Assembly (NCBI RefSeq): GCF_030124375.1 | Contig: NZ_JASKLS010000006.1 | Span: 163,212-227,211, forward strand | Origin: Sinorhizobium sp. 6-70 | Lineage (GTDB): Bacteria > Pseudomonadota > Alphaproteobacteria > Rhizobiales > Rhizobiaceae | DNA: 64,000 nucleotides | Direction of reading: 5' to 3' | Shown here: piece after piece, positions 62,755 through 64,000 of the stretch | Numbering within the stretch: position 1 is the stretch's first letter | Layout of the letters: each line of letters opens with the position of its first letter | Program-made: the position numbers and the translations under genes | Notes under the pieces: model-generated | What the model saw: only the letters and a program-made list of their open reading frames with translations | What the model was told of the DNA's origin: nothing | Databases searched by the model: none

Positions 62755-63366
62755 ATGGCACGATCGGTTTTTCGGTTTCTGTCGCGGCAGCCCGAGTCGA
62801 TCGAGATCGCCAACCGGAACTATCTGCTCCGCCTCCCCCGCTACGCCGACTATCGCCAATGGTATCAGCTGCGCAGCGAGAGCCGCGCCTTTCTGGAGCC
62901 GTGGGAACCGAGCTGGCGTGCCGACGAAATGACCGAGAGCGCGTTTCGCAGCCGCGTCATCCGCAACGAGCAGGAATATGCCTCCGGCCAGGCTGTTCCC
63001 TTGTTCCTTTTCCACAAGCCGGACGAAATACTCCTCGGCGGCCTCACCATCGGGCATATCCGCCGAGGCGCTGCCCAGAACTGCATGATCGGCTATTGGA
63101 TGGGGCAGAAATATGCCGGCCAGGGCCACATGTACGAGGCGCTGAAGCTGACGATCCCCTACATCTTTTCGGTCCTTGAGTTGCACCGTATTGAAGCAGC
63201 CTGTATTCCAGAGAATGCGCGCAGCATCCGGCTCCTTGAAAAGGCCGGCTTTGAGCGTGAAGGCTATTTGAGACAGTACTTGAAGATAAACGGGCAGTGG
63301 CGGGATCATCTGATGTTCTCCCTCCTGTCCGCAGACGCCGTACCGAACAGGAATATGCCCCTTTGA
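62755..63366 (+). CDS. GNAT N-acetyltransferase (RimJ-like)
   Basis: A 203-residue GNAT-family acetyltransferase, of the RimJ/RimL group that acetylates protein N-termini. The core is YRQWYQLRSESRAFLEPWEPSW, the acetyl-CoA loop lies in GYWMGQKYAGQGHMYEALKLTIPYIF, and the C-terminal signature is LHRIEAACIPENARSIRLLEKAGFEREGYLRQYLKINGQWRDHLMFSLL. Specific substrates are not predictable. GGAGG precedes ATG 62755. Its stop overlaps the next gene as ATGA, showing coupled translation. Confidence 0.9.
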   Translation: MARSVFRFLSRQPESIEIANRNYLLRLPRYADYRQWYQLRSESRAFLEPWEPSWRADEMTESAFRSRVIRNEQEYASGQAVPLFLFHKPDEILLGGLTIGHIRRGAAQNCMIGYWMGQKYAGQGHMYEALKLTIPYIFSVLELHRIEAACIPENARSIRLLEKAGFEREGYLRQYLKINGQWRDHLMFSLLSADAVPNRNMPL

Positions 63367-64000
63367 TGCCCCTAACCTCTAAGCCGTTCGCGCGGCCAGC
63401 CGCAAAGCTGGTGGCGTTTCTGGTCGCATTCGTCGTCTTCGCCATTGGCTTTGCCGGCGGCGTCGCGCATGCGCTCGAACCGGTGAAGATCTCGCGCGAG
63501 GACACGGCACTCGATCTGACGGCCACGACCGAGATCTATAGTGGAAGGGGCGAGGCGTTCCAGGTTTCGACGGCGCCCGGGACCGACGGTATCGTGCGTC
63601 GCATCGAGGTGCGGTCGAGCACCGAAAACCACCAGGGCGACTGGGCGGTCTTCGCGCTTGCGAATGTCTCGGAGGAGCAGCTCGAGCGGGTGATCGTCGC
63701 CCCGCATTTCCGGCTGGTGAATTCAAAGCTGTTCTGGCCGGACCTCGGTTCGCAGCGCATCCTGTCGATCACGCCGAGCGAAGGTTTTGCCCTCGACCGG
63801 CAGCCGAGCGATGAGGCCGACGTCTTCCGTATCACTCTCAACCCGGGCGCCGTCATCACCTTCGTCGCCGAGCTTGCCACCCCGGATCTGCCGCAGATCT
63901 ACCTTTGGCAGCCGGATGCCTACAAGGACACGGTCAATGCATTCACGCTCTACCGCGGCATCGTGCTCGGGATCGCCGGTCTTCTGGCGGTGTTCCTCAC
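63366..64000 (+). CDS. N-terminal part of a membrane signalling protein (truncated by window end)
   Basis: The frame opens at ATG 63366, overlapping the acetyltransferase stop by ATGA, and runs on past the window. It begins with a signal peptide or anchor (AKLVAFLVAFVVFAIGFAGG) then a periplasmic beta-rich domain of about 165 residues (ALDLTATTEIYSGRGEAFQVSTAPGTDGIVRRIEVR), and a membrane helix starts at about residue 196 (YRGIVLGIAGLLAVFLT). This resembles the 7TMR-DISM layout, in which a sensor domain and seven helices precede GGDEF/EAL or kinase domains; the output domain is outside the window, so its type is not known. Confidence 0.75.
   Translation, partial: MPLTSKPFARPAAKLVAFLVAFVVFAIGFAGGVAHALEPVKISREDTALDLTATTEIYSGRGEAFQVSTAPGTDGIVRRIEVRSSTENHQGDWAVFALANVSEEQLERVIVAPHFRLVNSKLFWPDLGSQRILSITPSEGFALDRQPSDEADVFRITLNPGAVITFVAELATPDLPQIYLWQPDAYKDTVNAFTLYRGIVLGIAGLLAVFL

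Overview
The window reads as a chromosomal segment of a GC-rich alphaproteobacterium of the Rhizobiaceae, most likely Sinorhizobium (Ensifer). The main pointers are a betI-betC-betB-betA operon that includes choline sulfatase, followed by cysH-cysD-cysN; an ohr/ohrR pair; the cell-cycle methyltransferase gene ccrM; a Rhizobium-type L-asparaginase; a bioY gene with BioR-type operators; and several families of rhizobial intergenic palindromic elements. I cannot fix the species from the sequence alone. No prophage, insertion sequence, CRISPR array or conjugative module was seen, so the window is mostly core chromosome with a few accessory pockets.

Layout. 1-9.6 kb: the tail of an MFS transporter, an aldo/keto reductase, a DUF2267-like protein, a HerA-like ATPase, a PhnA-like protein, the ohr/ohrR organic peroxide switch, an L,D-transpeptidase, a PAS-GAF-GGDEF-EAL protein and a glutathione S-transferase. 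9.6-19 kb: a LysR regulator, MmcQ/YjbR, a second GST, a divergent DUF4406/DeoR pair, asparaginase, DUF3750, a candidate small-ORF locus, a quinone oxidoreductase, an EAL-CBS-GGDEF protein and HdeD. 19-29 kb: betICBA (choline-O-sulfate and choline to glycine betaine), two small membrane or periplasmic genes, then cysHDN (sulfate activation and reduction). 29-37 kb: small hypothetical and secreted proteins, tRNA-Pro, gamma-glutamyltransferase, and an unusual pair made of a glycine-rich secreted protein and a coiled-coil protein with three long tandem repeats, ending at tRNA-Gln. 37-50 kb: an MBL-fold hydrolase, DUF1499, ppdK, smc, a DsbA-like lipoprotein, DUF721/DciA, mutY and a HAD hydrolase. 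50-64 kb: an RTX protein, ccrM, an ArsR-type regulator divergent from a NIPSNAP/ABM pair, the GntR(BioR?)-bioY-DUF1284 cluster, a HAD hydrolase, a LivK-type binding protein, a lipoprotein, thrC, an M16 peptidase, a GNAT acetyltransferase, and the N-terminus of a probable membrane signalling protein cut by the window end.

Themes. Several units join stress protection to central metabolism: osmoprotectant synthesis, sulfur assimilation, peroxide defence, and envelope proteins (L,D-transpeptidase, HdeD, several lipoproteins). At least two proteins carry c-di-GMP turnover domains. The least explained material is the tRNA-flanked repeat-protein pair, the 23-codon ORF bracketed by an inverted repeat, the BioR/bioY/DUF1284 unit, the DUF4406/DeoR pair, and the way palindromic elements are placed relative to genes, in one case supplying the stop codons of two convergent genes.
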